A stretch of 64,000 nt of DNA from positions 90,977,319-91,041,318 of the forward strand of contig CP136066.1 of NCBI GenBank assembly GCA_032622095.1. Direction: 5' to 3'. Below, in pieces: positions 20,352 to 33,873 of the stretch (position 1 is the first letter of the stretch; each line of letters starts with the position of its first letter). The notes below the pieces were generated by a model that was not told the DNA's origin, did not search any database, and worked only from the letters and a program-made list of their open reading frames with translations. Made by a program: the position numbers and the translations under genes. The stretch is from Siphonodentalium dalli. Its lineage: Eukaryota; Mollusca; Scaphopoda; Gadilida; Siphonodentaliidae.

Positions 20352-22897
20352 TTAGCTCAACTTACTTTTGTAAGTTTGAGCTATTGCCATGGTTTGTCGT
20401 CCGTGTGTGCGTGTGTCCGTCAACAATTTCCTTTGGCGCGGGCTACAGGTTGTACCTTTGGTCTGATCTTCATGAAATTTGTCATGAATGTTGACATTGA
20501 CATGTAGATGGGAACGAGTCATTTTGGGGTCATTCGGCCAAAAAACATGGCCACTGGCAGCCATCTTGGATTTCAAGATTCAATCCATTGGCGCAGCCTA
20601 CAGGTCGTACTGTTCATCTGATCATCATGAAATTTGTCATTGATGTTAATAATGACATGTAGATGGGAACGAGTGATTTTGGGGTCGTTCGGCCAAAAAA
20701 CATGGCTGCCAGCAGCCATCTTGGATTTTACTCTTTGCATGACTAAATCCTTTGGCGCGGGCTACAGGTCGTTGTTTTGGTCTGAAGTTTATGAAATTTG
20801 TCATGGATGTTAACACTGTCATGTAGATGGGAACGAGTGATTTTGGAGTTGTTCGGCCCAAAAAACATGGCCGCCAGCAGCCATCTTGGATTTTACTCTT
20901 TGCATGACTAAATCCTTTGGCGCGGGCTACAGGTTGTACCTTTGGTCTAATCTTTATGAAATTTGTCATGAATGTTGACATTGACATGTAGATGGGAACG
21001 AATCATTGTGGGGACATTCGGCCAAAAAACATGGCCGCTGGCGGCCATCTTAGATTTCAAAATTCAATCCATTGGCGCGGGCTACAGGTCGTACTGTTCG
21101 TCTGATCATCATGAAATTTGTCATGGGTAGTTCGGCCAATAAACATGGCCGCCAGCAGCCATCTTGGATTTTACTCTTTGCATGACTAAATCCTTTGGCG
21201 CGGGCTACAGGTCGTAGCTTCGATCTGAACATCATGAAATTTGTCATGGATGTTAACAATGACATGTAGATGGGAACGAGTGATTTTGGGGTCGTTCGGC
21301 CGAAAAACATTGCCACCAGCAGCCATCTTGGATTTTACTCTTTGCATGACTAAATCCTTTGGCCCGGGCTACAGGTCGTACCTTTGGTCTGATCTTTATG
21401 AAATTTGTAATTAATGTTGACATTGACATGTAGATGGGAACGAGTCATTTTGGGGTCATTCGGCCAAAAAACATGGCCGCTGGCAGCCATCTTGGATTTC
21501 AAGATTCAATCCATTGGCGCGGGCTACAGATCGTACTGTTCGCCTGATCATCATGAAATTTGTCATTGATGTTAATAATGACATGTAGATGGGAACGAGT
21601 GATTTTGGGGTCGTTCGGCCAAAAACATGGCCGACAGCAGCCATCTTGGATTTTACTCTTTGCATGACTAAATCCTTTGGCGCGGGCTACAGGTTGTACC
21701 TTTGGTCTAATCTTTATGAAATTTGTCATGAAAGTTGACATTGACATTGAGATGGGAACGAATCATTGTGGGGTCATTCGGCCAAAAAACATGGCCGCTG
21801 GCAGCCATCTTGGATTTCAAAATTCAATCCATTGGCGCGGGCTACAGGTCGTACTGTTTGTCTGATCATCATGAAATTTGTCATGGATGTTAATATTGAC
21901 ATGTAGATGGGAACGAGTCATTTTGGGGTCATTCGGCCAAAAAACATGGCCGCTGGCAGCCATCTTGGATTTCAAGATTCAATCCATTGGCGCAGGCTAC
22001 AGGTCGTACTGTTCGTCTGATCATCATGAAATTTGTCATTGATGTTAATAATGACATGTAGATGGGAACGAGTCATTTTGGGGTCGTTCGGCCAAAAAAC
22101 ATGGCCGCTGGCGGCCATCTTGGATTTCAAAATTCAATCGATTGGCGCGGGCTACAGGTCGTACTGTTCGTCTGATCATCATGAAATTTGTCATGAATGA
22201 TAACAATGACATGTAGATGGGATCGAGTCGTTTTGGGGTCATTCGGTCAAAAAACATGGCCGCCAGCAGCCATCTTGGATTTTACTCTTTGCATGACTAA
22301 ATCCTTTGGTGCGGGCTACAGGTCGTAGCTTTGGTCAGATGGTCATGAAATTTGTCATGAATTATAACAATGACATGTAGATGGGAACGAGTCATTTTGG
22401 GGTCATTCGGTCAAAAAACATGGCCACCAGCATTTTACTCTTTGCATGACTAAATCCTTTGGCATGGGCTACAGGTCATACCTTTGGTCTGATCTTTATT
22501 AAATTTATCATGGATGTTAACACTGACATGTAGATGGGAACGAGTGATTTTGGAGTCGTTCGGCCAAAAAACATGGCCGCCAGCAGCCATCTTGGATTTT
22601 ACTCTTTGCATGACTAAATCCTTTGGCATGGGCTACAGGTCATACCTTTGGTCTGATCTTTATTAAATTTGTCATGGATGTTAATACTGACATGTAGATG
22701 GGAACGAGTCCTTTTGGGGTCAATTGGCCAAAAAAAATGGCCACCAGCAGCCATCTTGTATTTTACTCTTTGCATCACTAAATCCTTTGGCGCAGGTTAG
22801 ACATTTCAATTAGCACCTTTCCTATTCCTCCATTTACTGTCAACCATTAAATTATTCCCCTACCTAAGTTGAGCTACAGTGTCATTGACACTTTCAT
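20352..22897 (+). repeat. array T3: longest tandem array, about 15 units
   Basis: Opens 'ttagctcaacttacttttgt' and closes 'agttgagctacagtgtcatt' plus 'gacactttcat'. Two monomer types alternate. One ends 'ggccgctggcagccatcttg' with 'gatttcaa(g/a)attcaatcca'. The other ends 'gccgccagcagccatcttgg' with 'attttactctttgcatgact'. Period is about 160 bp. The long minus-strand ORFs (up to 113 codons) exist because the repeat lacks stops in that frame. They carry no selection signal that I can see. Confidence 0.8.
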
Positions 22898-23291
22898 ATT
22901 TCCATTACTTCTAGTTGGGTTGGATAAATTATGACAATCTTTTTTATAAGCAACTCATATAATACCCTGCAGCTTAACAAATTTAGAACATGAATATTTG
23001 TATTTGCAGATTTCCAGTTTCTTTAAAATTAGTTTTCTCGTCGCTTTCGGTGATCCAATCATACGAGTGACCTGCATGACGGAAATGTTTGCATCCAAAA
23101 AAACCTTTATGGTGATAATAACCCATACCGATACACATTTTGTAATCCCAAACTGTTTCATGGGTAGAATTCAGCACACCGACAGGTAAAGCTGTGGTAA
23201 AGTAAGTTGAGCCAACTGCAACAAAATTGATATATGCTATATATAGAAATTGTTATTCGCATTCGCTTTATAAGGAATAGCACTGTGTTGC
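22898..23291. other. spacer, nothing recognised
   Basis: Short overlapping ORFs on both strands at 22955-23190 show no family resemblance. Confidence 0.4.
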
Positions 23292-23486
23292 TACCATATT
23301 TGATCCATCCAGCTCCCATTCTGCAGTTTAAGTGCTACAGGTCAAAGTTCAGGAGAGCATTCCATATATGGAATTTAGAATATTCATGAATTCCACATAT
23401 GAATATTCAAAAGCTCCATATATGGAATGCTGGTCAAGAACTTTGACCTGTTGCACGGAATGGGGCTGGATGGATTCAATATGGTA
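23292..23486. mobile_element. family H foldback element, copy 1
   Basis: Left 'taccatatttgatccatcca' and right 'tggatggattcaatatggta' are inverted. A second inner pair is 'caggtcaaagttc' and 'gaactttgacctg', and 'gcattccatatatggaa' sits in the middle. A second copy is at 28675-28875. The 101-codon ORF at 23332-23637 runs through it and is rejected. Confidence 0.6.
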
Positions 23487-23857
23487 TAGAAACTCGATCA
23501 GTGATCTCGCTTATTGGCCGACGTTATACTTACCGTTATGGAGACAATGGACCTCTGGAAAATCGGTTGCATTCATCAGGGACGAGGTGACGCTGCATGG
23601 GAAGGGGTTTGGGTTTTTCTTTCAGTCATTATGGTAACATTTTCAATTGGATTTCACAAATGATTTCAAAGACAGATCGATTTATGACTAAAATAGTTGG
23701 AATTTTCAGACAGAAAATAGGTTATGATAGCTCTGATATACAATTAAATTTTCCAACCAATGTTCGATGTAAAGTGTATTGTTTTTAGACCCAGGGTCAA
23801 ATAAAGTTCTAGGCCTATTTTAGTTTCAGTCAAATATAAGACCGAATTTGCCCTTTA

Positions 23858-25812
23858 TTAGCTCAACTTACTTAGTAAGTTTGAGCTATTGCCATGGGTT
23901 GGCGTCAGTCGTCTGTGTGTCTGTGTGCGTGTCTCCGTCAACAATTTCCTTTGGCGCGGGCTACAGGTTGTACCTTTGGTCTGATCTTTATGAAATTTGT
24001 CACGAATGTTGACATTGACATGTAGATGGGAACGAGTCATTTTGGGGTTATTCGGCAAAAAAACATGGCTGTTGGTGACCATCTTTGATTTCAAAATTAA
24101 ATCCATTGGCGCGGGCTACAGGTCGTACTATTCGTTTGATCATCATGAAATTTGTCATGGATGTTAATATTAACATGTAGATGGGAACGAGTCATTTTGG
24201 GGTCGTTTGGCCAAAAAACATGGCCGCCAGCAGCCATCTTGGATTTTACTCTTTGCATGACTAAATCCTTTTGCGTGGGCTACAGGTCGTAGCTTTGATT
24301 GGATCTTAATGAAATTTGTCATGGATGTTAACAATGACATGTAGATGGGAAAGAGTCCTTTTGGGGTCATTCGGCCAAAAAACATGGCCGCCAGCAGCCA
24401 TCTTGGATTTTACTCTTTGCATGACTAAATCCTTTGGCACAGGCTACAGGTCGTACCTTTGGTCAGATTATTATGAGATTTGAAATGGCTGTTAACATTG
24501 ACATGTAGATGGGAACGAGTCATTTTGGGGTCATTCAGCCAAAAAACATGGCCGCTGGCGGCCATCTTGGATTTCAAAATTAAATCTATTGGCGCGGTCT
24601 ACAGGTCGTACTGTTCGTCTGATCATCATGAAATTTGTCATGGATGTTAATATTGACATGTAGATGGGAACGAGTTATTTTGGGGTCGTTCGGCCAAAAA
24701 ACATGGCCGTTAGCAGCCATCTTGGATTTTACTCTTTGCATGACTAAATCCTTTGGCGCGGGCTACAGGTCGTAGCTTTGGTCGGATCTTCATGAAATTT
24801 GTCATGGATTTTAACAATGACATGTAGATGGGAACGAGTCCTTTTGGGGTCATTCGGCCAAAAAACATGGCCGCCAGCAGCCATCTTGGATTTACTCTTT
24901 GCATGACTAAATCCTTTGGCGTGGGCTACAGGTCGTAGCTTTGGTTGGATCTTCATGAAATTTGTCATGAATGTTAACAATGACATGTAGATGGGAACGA
25001 GTCATTTTGGGGTCATTCGGCCGAAAAAAATGGCCACTGGTGGCCATCTTGGATTTCAAAATTAAATCCATTGGCGCGGTCTACAGGTCGTACTGTTCGT
25101 CTGATCATCATGAAATTTGTCATGGATGTTAATATTAACATGTAGATGGGAACGAGTTATTTTGGGGTCGTTCGGCCAAAAAACATGGCCGCCAGCAGCC
25201 ATCTTGGATTTTACTCTTTGCATGACTAAATCCTTTGGCGCGGGCTACAGGTCGTAGCTTTGGTCGGATCTTCATGAAATTTGTCATGGATGTTAACAAT
25301 GACATGTAGATGGGAACGAGTCCTTTTGGGGTAATTCGGCTAAAAAACATGGCCGCCAGCAGCCATCTTAAATTTTACTCTTTGCATGACTAAATCCTTT
25401 GGCACGGGCTACAAGTCGTATCTTTGGTCTGATCATAATGAGATTTGTCATGGATGTTAACAATGACATCTAGATGGGAAATGGGTCATTTTGATGTCAT
25501 TCGCCCAAAAAACATGGCCGGCAGCAGTATTTTACTCTTTACATGACTAAATCCTTTCACATAGGGTACAGGTCGTATCTTTTGTCGGATCATCATGAAA
25601 TTTGTCATGGATGTTAACAATGACATGTAGATGGGAACGAGTCCTTTTGGGGTCATTCGGCCAAAAAACATGGGCGCCAGCAGCCATCTTGGATTTTACT
25701 CATTGCATAACTAGGCCTTTCAACTTTCCACATTCCTAATCACTCCATTGACTGTAACACATGAAATTATTCCCTTTCGAAGTTGAGCTACAGTGTCATT
25801 GACACTTTCATA
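23858..25812 (+). repeat. array T4: ~160-bp tandem repeats with bounded ends
   Basis: Opens 'ttagctcaacttacttagta' and closes 'agttgagctacagtgtcatt' plus 'gacactttcat'. About eleven units follow the T3 pattern with more variation at the 3' side, where one unit loses the 'gccatcttgg' block (about 25520). It shares the 5' 'gtccgtcaacaatttccttt' start with T1-T3. Confidence 0.8.
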
Positions 25813-26642
25813 TTAATTTAAGAATATTTAGTCAGATTAAGTATTGGGTCGGAATTTTACAACATACCTAAGGGTCGGGCATGAGATGGGAACATTTATC
25901 CCAATAATTGGAATTTTGGTCTGGATCTGAACCCCAAGTTAGTGTGAAAAGTTTGAAATGACAAAGAGCGGGAAATGATATTCTATTCATTATATGGTTT
26001 GAATAAAGAGCGTTTTCTCCACCTCTGTGTGAAACCCAGGGAACATATGAAACTTGCTCAGATGATAGGATTTTGCACTGAGTATAAGTCCTATAAATTA
26101 TATATCGTTACGTCATGTCTGTATTAACATTTAGTTATTATCCCCACTATAATATTAATTATTATTGAGGTTCAAATGCGCCATGTCTGTTCAAAGGGTA
26201 AAATCTATTAAAATGATTAATCAGTCACCACCCACATACGATAAAGTAACTAAACCAAAAGTGTAATACATGTATAAGTATAGGATAATGGCTGAAAAAC
26301 TACATTATTTCAGCGAATGGCTGCAGGCTGCGATCGTTCTATTTGCTGAAATAATGCACACTCTGAAGCTATTATATGACTTAAAGCACAGCCTGGTCCA
26401 AACCATCACCTCTGATCAGAATGGATTAACCCAAAATTGGATCAACACAGGGGGAATAACTATATATATTAAAGATAGAGTTCTTCCCCTTCCATTGAAA
26501 AAGTTTGAATTCTGTTGCATTCTGGATGCCAAAGTGGGGAAGTAATTCTATGATTTCAGCAGTTTTCTATTTCTCTGTGGGCATCTTCTGAGACAGATGT
26601 TTCAAATAGTGATGTATTATAGTATTTTAATCATATTTTATG
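25813..26642. other. intergenic, nothing recognised
   Basis: The 91-codon ORF at 26270-26545 has no motif, transit signal or splice context and is not called. Confidence 0.4.
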
Positions 26643-28376
26643 GCATAGATTGTTATTAAAACTGTATATCAAGTCACTATAAAAAAATAATCGGTGACTC
26701 AAAAATTAAGTGGGCCTTTAAGCGCTATTAATATAATCACGTTTAAAGATACGGGCGGTGGGTATGCTGTTAAAATATTCACCTCCGTTAAAAACCGCCA
26801 TAAACAGAAATAATAGTAAAATATAAACAGACCTTGTTCTTATACCAATCAGAAATATGGCATAAACAGTATGTTATTGTCAAATGATTTTCCTTTGTTA
26901 TGTAAACAAAAGCAAAAAACGTTACAAAACCTGGCTTTTGTTTAGATCCGGATATGGTAAACATAAAGAGCGTTATTTGTTACTGTTTTCCTGATATGGA
27001 AATAATAAAGAGCGTTTATATCATGTGTATGTGATTAACCAATAGAATTGCGTTGTGTAATGTAAACAGAAACAAAACTTCTATAACACGAGCAGGCTCT
27101 TGTTTACATATACAGTACACCATCGTACGTCTTGGCGACAATATAATATTACGCGCTGATTATGTTTGGCATATATGAACAAAACTATACATTTTTTAAT
27201 ATTCCTTCTGTTGATGGCGATTTGAACAAATGTGAATATTTCTGCAACGAACGCCGCTCGTGCCTTTAAGCACATATTAGCTATTTATTTATTGCAGAAA
27301 TATCCGCTTATCGCATTGATAAGGTTGTCTTTTGAGACTAGACGCAACAACCGTCTCCGATTCCAATACTCTCATCTAATCGGGAGTAGGAATCGGAGAC
27401 GGTTGTGGCGTCTAGTTAAGACGCGTTTTATGTTCAAACTCTCGAGGCGGTTTCTAGCACTTAGCTAACTACAGTAACTATACGGAAACCCAATCGTTTC
27501 ACTGACAACACTGTTTTCTCTCCAGTAATGACAGCATATATACTCATTTGTTCGTCGCGTCCGGTTAATATATGTAGGATAATTGATCGCACATTATTTT
27601 ACAAACAACGATCCATTATTTTAATAACGGATGCTCAATGTTACATCGAAGGTTATTTCACTGTGAACGATTTCATTTTAATAACTTGTATCTTGTATGT
27701 ACATGTATGATACCAAAATATATCCATATATATCTACACTTAGACGAGGTTGGCACGGGTTCTATAACCCCGACATGCAGTGGGCGAAAATCGGGACCGC
27801 TTTTCTAGCTTGATCTGAGTTGAGGGATATATGTCAATGTGCCATTCCGATCGATACATGACCATTTCGATAATACATGAGAATTTGTTCACTGAAGCAA
27901 GCTCATTTGAAAAATGAACCCCATACTGAATCATAAAGCTCATATACAATGATTTTAAAGTAAAATGGTGCTCTGACTGACAACTGAAAGTATATCAGAA
28001 CTTTGATTCAGAAGGGATATCCATATATAGCTTCTTCACTCGCGGTGGGGTGGGGGGGGGGGGGTCTAACTTCAAATACCAGGCATTGAATTTTCAAACT
28101 GTTAAAATTTCTCGAATCTAAACTTACCGCACGTGCACCAACCAATCATTCAGTTTATAATTCTCCGCCAAATCCGAATACTACGCGATAAATTATGAAT
28201 ACATTGAAAAAATGTGAGAGCAAAACCGTCGTGTTCAACGGATTGAAAAGGCAATATGGGGTATACAGGGTATTGCCAGTCCATTATGTTGACAACGTAG
28301 GCCCACTTAATTTTCGAGTCGCCAATTATTTTTTTTATAGTGACTTGATATACGGTTTTAATAACAATCTATGTCA
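26643..28376. mobile_element. family I element with ~75-bp inverted ends
   Basis: The left end 'catagattgttattaaaact' runs into 'tatatcaagtcactataaaa' and 'actcaaaaattaagtgggcc'. The right end is the inverse with few changes, from 'ggcccacttaattttcgagt' to 'caatctatg' at about 28370. The 1.7-kb interior has several 'aaagagcgtt' copies and a strong hairpin at 27340-27413, but no transposase-like ORF. A stray end-like piece, 'cgaaaattaagtgggcc', is at 28598. Superfamily unknown. Confidence 0.65.
27340..27413. repeat. near-perfect hairpin inside family I
   Basis: 'actagacgcaacaaccgtct' plus 'ccgattcc' pairs with 'ggaatcggagacggttgtgg' plus 'cgtctagt', about 28 of 29 positions, around an 18-bp loop 'aatactctcatctaatcg'. 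It could be an RNA hairpin or a nested minimal palindrome. Confidence 0.7.
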
Positions 28377-28674
28377 TGATCCAAAACGCGGTCGCCGTCC
28401 AGAGGGGTGCAAATAGGGCACGCATGACATTTCTCGGTCCCTTGATCGATTTAGGTCAAACAATGTGTTTTGTAGTGTGGTCCCCAATCCACTATAAATA
28501 GGCCTAGTCACCCCACATGCACCGATCGAAAATGTTAGTGCTTCCTCTTTCAAATGGTGTATAATATGGCATATATTTTATATAATGTAATCTGGGGGTT
28601 CGAAAATTAAGTGGGCCGGCCTTTAAACACAATTATAAATTTCTTCTTTTAAAGTGCAAATAATTAGACTAACT

Positions 28675-28875
28675 CGCGGCCATATTGGATCCACCAGGTC
28701 CGGTTCCTTGGTTTTAGTGCCACGTACTGGTCAAAGTTCTGGAGCAGCATTCCATATAGGCCTAGACCTATGGAAGTTATGACTAATTCAAAAGCTACAT
28801 ATACGGAAATATGCTACTCCAAAACTTTGAACAACGGAACGGAGCTCGGAGCTGGATGAATCCAATATGGCCGCG
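28675..28875. mobile_element. family H foldback element, copy 2
   Basis: 'cgcggccatattggatcca' and 'tccaatatggccgcg' are inverted. Inner 'ggtcaaagttctggagcagc' pairs with 'gctactccaaaactttgaa'. Layout as in the copy at 23292. Confidence 0.6.
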
Positions 28876-30490
28876 ACCCAGTGATCTTGCTTATTAATGG
28901 GATTTTGTGAAACCATTTAAATGTATGTTTCTCTCTTAGAAAACGAATATAAAAGTCTTTGTATGTCCGATTTATATGGTTTCTGATGTGTTTTCTGGAA
29001 TAATAATAATACAATACACGCAATTGGTAGACACGGCATTGAATGAGTTAATAGTTCCTTCCTGCATGCGTGAACCTTGGCGCGTGCATGAGTTATGCAC
29101 GATACGGAACTTGACATGCAGGTACGATTCCACGTGAATATTTGTATTTTTGTCAGGTTAACAGAAAATATCATTTCTAAAATCACATTTAAAAACAAGA
29201 TTCTAAGTAAACTCTTGTGTCGTCTGGATAATCATTTAGTGAACAGTGTTTTCTAGGTCAAGGATTATTTACGGTCGAACGAAACACGTGTTTTGCATCA
29301 ATTATCGCCAGAATTAATTTGTAAACACGTCCGGCTTGAATTGTACCAGAGTGGCAGAGACTGCATACTCAATTTAATTCCTAGGTGGCACTGATTTGTC
29401 TTCACAGTGGGACCAGATAAAATTGTCCGATCGATAGTGAACTGGCGTAGGAGGTGACTTTGACGTGTGTTGGATAGATAATTATCCTTCAGACGGTCAG
29501 GATAATTCACCTAACTTCGTATCAACTTGGCTTTTCAGGGCACGGCCTCGCTCGATCTCACCTCTGAATAGGTTGTTGGAATACTGTTGCACTAGTTCTG
29601 ACGCCGGGAAATATGAGTTCTGAAAACTAGGTAACAGCATGATGCCTTTACATGCATGTCGTATGCCTCTTTTCTTATTTTATGGGGAGACATTAACTTA
29701 AGGGTAGCCAGCTAACTCAGTAACTGGGACCTTGGCTAACTGGTTGGAAGTTGCTCCATTACATTATGTATAATGTTGGTGTATTTTTTTATTTTTGAAT
29801 TTTGTATTTATTTTTCAAATGTAGGTCATGCGATGTATTTAATTCCAGAAAAAAGTTCTAAAAAATCTATTTATTGCCAGGGACGCCAGAGAAGGGGGGC
29901 ATACAGGGGCACTTGCCCCCCCCATTTGCCCTGACCCAGAGAGGTCCAGTTGGTAACCGAAAAGTGCCCTACTGACTGGTTTGCCCCCTTGCCCTTTGGT
30001 GCTTCCGGCATCCCTGTTTATTGCAAAATTTTATAATTTACTAAGCGCAGGTACATGTACTGTTATGCCAGTTAAATCTTATGACTGCATGTGCCTGCTT
30101 TGGGTCCTGAACAACTGCTTCATACATAACTTTTGCTCCAGAGATTTGCATGGAAATCCCCATTCAAAATTGGTCACTTAATTTTCCTCCCCTTTAAATG
30201 AATGATCTAATTACATGTAAAGTGTCAGGGGACCTCAACTGGAAAAAAATACACTGTCTTTCAAAATTTTTAAATTAACAGCTCATAACTGTAAAATATG
30301 CAGAAAAAACATTGTATGCGACACAAAAAAAAGAAAGAAAATTAACTTGAAAATGAGGCTGAAAGTAAGTTGTCTTCGTAGATTTTTCAAGAGTTATCTG
30401 TCCTGGAAATGCGCTAACATATGAGATAACTGTCTGTACCATTCCGTGCGCAATTTGTTTAACTGTAAATATGTTTATTCCTTGCAGTCC
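28876..30490. other. intergenic, nothing recognised
   Basis: No gene or border. A G/C-rich stretch at 29880-29990 ('gggacgccagagaagggggg' and 'gcacttgcccccccc') resembles the ends of dispersed repeats but cannot be delimited. Confidence 0.4.
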
Positions 30491-30645
30491 TATCTCATCG
30501 TTCGTATACATGTACAATGTATGTTTATATAACCTACTTGGGTATCTGTACAAGAAATACAGACCGTTGTGTTAATTAGCACTGCGGTCCATAAATTCTT
30601 GTACAGATACCCAAGCGGGTTATAACATATTTATAAACCGATGCA
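30491..30645. repeat. hairpin with ~45-bp arms
   Basis: 'taacctacttgggtatctgt' plus 'acaagaa' pairs with 'ttcttgtacagatacccaag' plus 'cgggtta'. The outer flanks 'gtttatata' and 'atatttataaac' extend it. It is a foldback of unknown family. Confidence 0.6.
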
Positions 30646-33097
30646 TACCCAGATGAAAAGGAATTGAGCCACATTCAATACGATGATTACATACTAGTAA
30701 GGCCTAAATAAAAAAGACGTTTGTTTCCGCTAACCCGACCGACCCTATTTTAAACCTATTTTGCCATTGCAAAAAAAAAAAAAAAATTGGACCAAAAAAA
30801 AAAAAAAAAAACAAGATGCAAAACATTTATATATTTATATATATTGACATAAGAAATTTAAGTTTACAAAAAGATTTAAGTTTAACAGTTGGAATCATAC
30901 TGTAAAGTATGTTTGGCTTTATCTAGCTTTCATCTGTGAAAACTTCAAATAATTTGAGTTCAGGTTATTTATCATTCAGCGTTCAGAATTCAGTATTTCA
31001 ATCAACTACAGCACAGGAACATTAACAATTTGATCAAATCAACCTGGTTATCAGGTGGGATCTCATAATACCAAATGAAAAATTAACATTAAAATTAGTA
31101 CCATACATGTATATAGTAATTACTACCTTAATAGACATTGTTTCTGTACTACATGTAGTATATTTTGTACGGTATGTGTCTCACTTGAATTTTATAAAAT
31201 AGCCTAGCTATTATATGAATTAGAGTGATAATGGTAAGTCTCATTTCAAGCAGGATAAGCATAATCCATTGAACCAAAAGATATCTGACAATAAGCATTT
31301 CCAATCCATACATATATAAAAAATTTCCAAAGTTATGCTTGAGAAACTTGATCAAATTGACCTATCAGTAAAATTCAAAATACTGACTCAAAGTGCCTTA
31401 GATTAGCTCTAAATGCAATGGATTTTCAAAAAATTTCAGGGGGTCACCCCTCCCAAACATTCCTCTGCTCAGGCCTTCAGGTTATGCGTTCGGCATATCA
31501 TTGCCCAAAAACAGGTGTCAACAAAAAATACCTAGATCCTTCACTGAATGCGGAGGAGAAGGTGGTGTTGTGAACCCATCATTAAAAGATCGGTACAAGA
31601 CGGTCACTCCAATATGTGAACATTACAGTGGTGCTGGACTGACTCCAGTTGTCGCCAGACCATATGGGAAATATTAGGATTATCAAAGACTATATTAGTA
31701 TATAGACTAGTATATATGAAAATATTAAAGCATATGTACATGTAAGATTGAATTGGAGTTTCTAGTTCTTCTGTCATCTGGGTTAACCTGATTGGGGCTA
31801 AGAAGTGCATAGTTTGGGTTATTGCAAGTGCAAGTATTATACAGTTATTTTTAAAGATACTGAAAAAAAAAAAGTTAACAAAAAAAAAAAGTTAAGCCAA
31901 CCTACATGTACCTACCCTAATTTTGTTCAGCTCGTTAGCGGAAACAAACGTATATTTTTTTTAGGCCTAAGCCCCTATCATTTATCATTCAATCAAAGGT
32001 TAATTGAATGGTTTGTGTTGTTAAAACTTAAATATTCCTGTTAATTGCACAAGTCAAATGTTCATTGACCAATGGATCAGTGCATCTGACATCACTTGCA
32101 TCGGCATTATTTATCAGCGTTGATAAATCATATTTTATCTCCGAATTTGAAAATGATTGTTTACCGACAACATGTTTCTTGATATTAAAAACAGATTCTT
32201 CTTTGTGATAATAGACTGTTTCAGATTTAAGGTTATTTTCGTCTTGTCATCATAATGGAATTATTGTTTAGAACCCAGGAGGCAATGTTCTGGTAGTGTT
32301 CAGACTCTGAAGTGAAAATATTGCATGAAGTTTGTGTGATGAAATATCACCACAATTCATGACAAAGAACTTAACCAAACGTTTATATATTGCCTTGATT
32401 TTCCACCTACATGCATGTATATGTGAACAGTTTGTGGAATATTCTCAATGTTACATGTATCATTCCAAAGATTATTATGTGATTATTGTGGATTATAAAT
32501 TCCAAACAGATTTGGATTTAGTCCAGTTTACTTCCAATCACCCCGCACCCTCCCGACAAACCAAAAAATATTCAGTTGAAAGTGTTGTCCCCCGACCCAT
32601 GCAGCCCACCCCCATATGACTGCTACTAATGGCATGATGCATGTATTAACATCCCAAGTAACTAGTGCAATCATGGCGTATTATTAGAATTTCACACTGT
32701 CAATTCCGATCTCTTCAGCTTACTATTCAATTAATGTCAATTTCTGTGTGAGTTTTGGCTCAAGTCTATAATGTGGCCCCATCGAAATACACATTCATAC
32801 ATGTACAAGAAATATTATTAATGAATTGGAGCAATTTGATTGGCCGAGGGATGTGAAGCGGTTTATAAATATATGTATTGTTTAAGTACTCAAAATTGTG
32901 TACATCAATGATCAAAGCAATGGGAACCAGGGTCCAAGTTAGGGGTTGAAAACTTGAAATTGGAGATTTTAGGGAGACTTCAGCCGAAACATGAAATAGG
33001 GGGAAGTGGGGTGACGTAAGAAAAACATAAAAAATGTTATCCGAGTCTCAGACACTGCTGCATTGAAATAAATGGCCCCCATTGGACGTTTTATTTT
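30646..33097. other. intergenic, nothing recognised
   Basis: Poly-A-rich tracts at 30769-30814 and 31863-31891 and no supported gene. The A/T homopolymers and 'ttgggttattgc' pieces may be retroelement tails. Confidence 0.4.
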
Positions 33098-33760
33098 TAT
33101 TATGCCCCCGACTTGAAGTCGGCGGGTATATAGTCGACGTCTCCGTCCATACAAAAATTTTGCATTATTGTTCAGCAACCGCTTGGCAGATTTAGCTGTT
33201 ATTTGGTATGGTGATAGAGCAACATGGGGGAACAGCTACTAGTACATGCATAGCGCGGGTTTCGTCCACCCATTTTCACCAGAGTTATGGCCCTTTTTTT
33301 ACTTTATAGAAAATTCAATTTTGTCCGTCCGTACAAACATTTTGCATTATTGTTCAGCAACCGCTGGGCAGATTTAGCTGATATTTGGTATGGTGATAGA
33401 GCAGCATGGGGGAACAGCTACATGCATAGCGCAGGTTTCGTCCACCCATTTTCACCAGAGTTATGGCCCTTTTTTTACTAAGAAAATTCAATTTTGTCCG
33501 TCCGTACAAACATTTTGCATTATTGTTCAGCAACCGCTGGGCAGATTTAGCTTTAGCTTTAGATTTTTACTTAGAAAATTCAATTTTTCTCTTGTTTTTT
33601 GGGGTTTCCAGATGATAGCGTGAGCTTTGGTGGTACAATTGCAAATCCCATATTTTTGTGGATCAGTTATATGAAAATACATGTCAAGTGCGAATTTGGG
33701 TATGATATGATTTTTGCCAGAGTTATGGCCCTTTTTTCAACTTAGAAAATTTGAATTTTC
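33098..33760 (+). repeat. ~175-bp tandem repeat with palindromic start
   Basis: Starts 'tattatgcccccgacttgaa' followed by 'gtcggcgggtatatag', a small palindrome. Three copies follow of a unit with 'gtccgtccgtacaaacattt', 'tgttcagcaaccgctgggca', 'tggtatggtgatagagca' and 'accagagttatggccctttt', at about 33150, 33332 and 33504. Two further partial units follow. Related repeats are at 40206, 42780 and 62873. Confidence 0.6.
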
Positions 33761-33852
33761 GCTTGTTTTTTGGAACTTCTTTTGGAATGGTCATATAGAC
33801 CTCCTCGGATATCCGCAGTTTCGTCCATGCTTAAATCCGAATTGCTACGGTT

Positions 33853-33873
33853 GGGGGGGGGGGGGGGGGGGGG
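33853..33873. repeat. poly-G tract
   Basis: An uninterrupted run of about 20 G. Other G runs of 10-16 are at 15893, 28052, 40847, 60397 and 62897. They tend to sit in or next to the dispersed repeats. Confidence 0.8.

Noticed and set aside
19077-25671. Many minus-strand ORFs of 60-124 codons in arrays T1-T4 (KSKMAAGGHVFWP-type peptides)
   Set aside because: They read the same ~160-bp monomer in whichever frame lacks stops; frames change between monomers and there is no splice context or known domain.
26270-26545. 91-codon ORF in the intergenic region
   Set aside because: Ordinary composition, no motif, no neighbouring exon with compatible phase.
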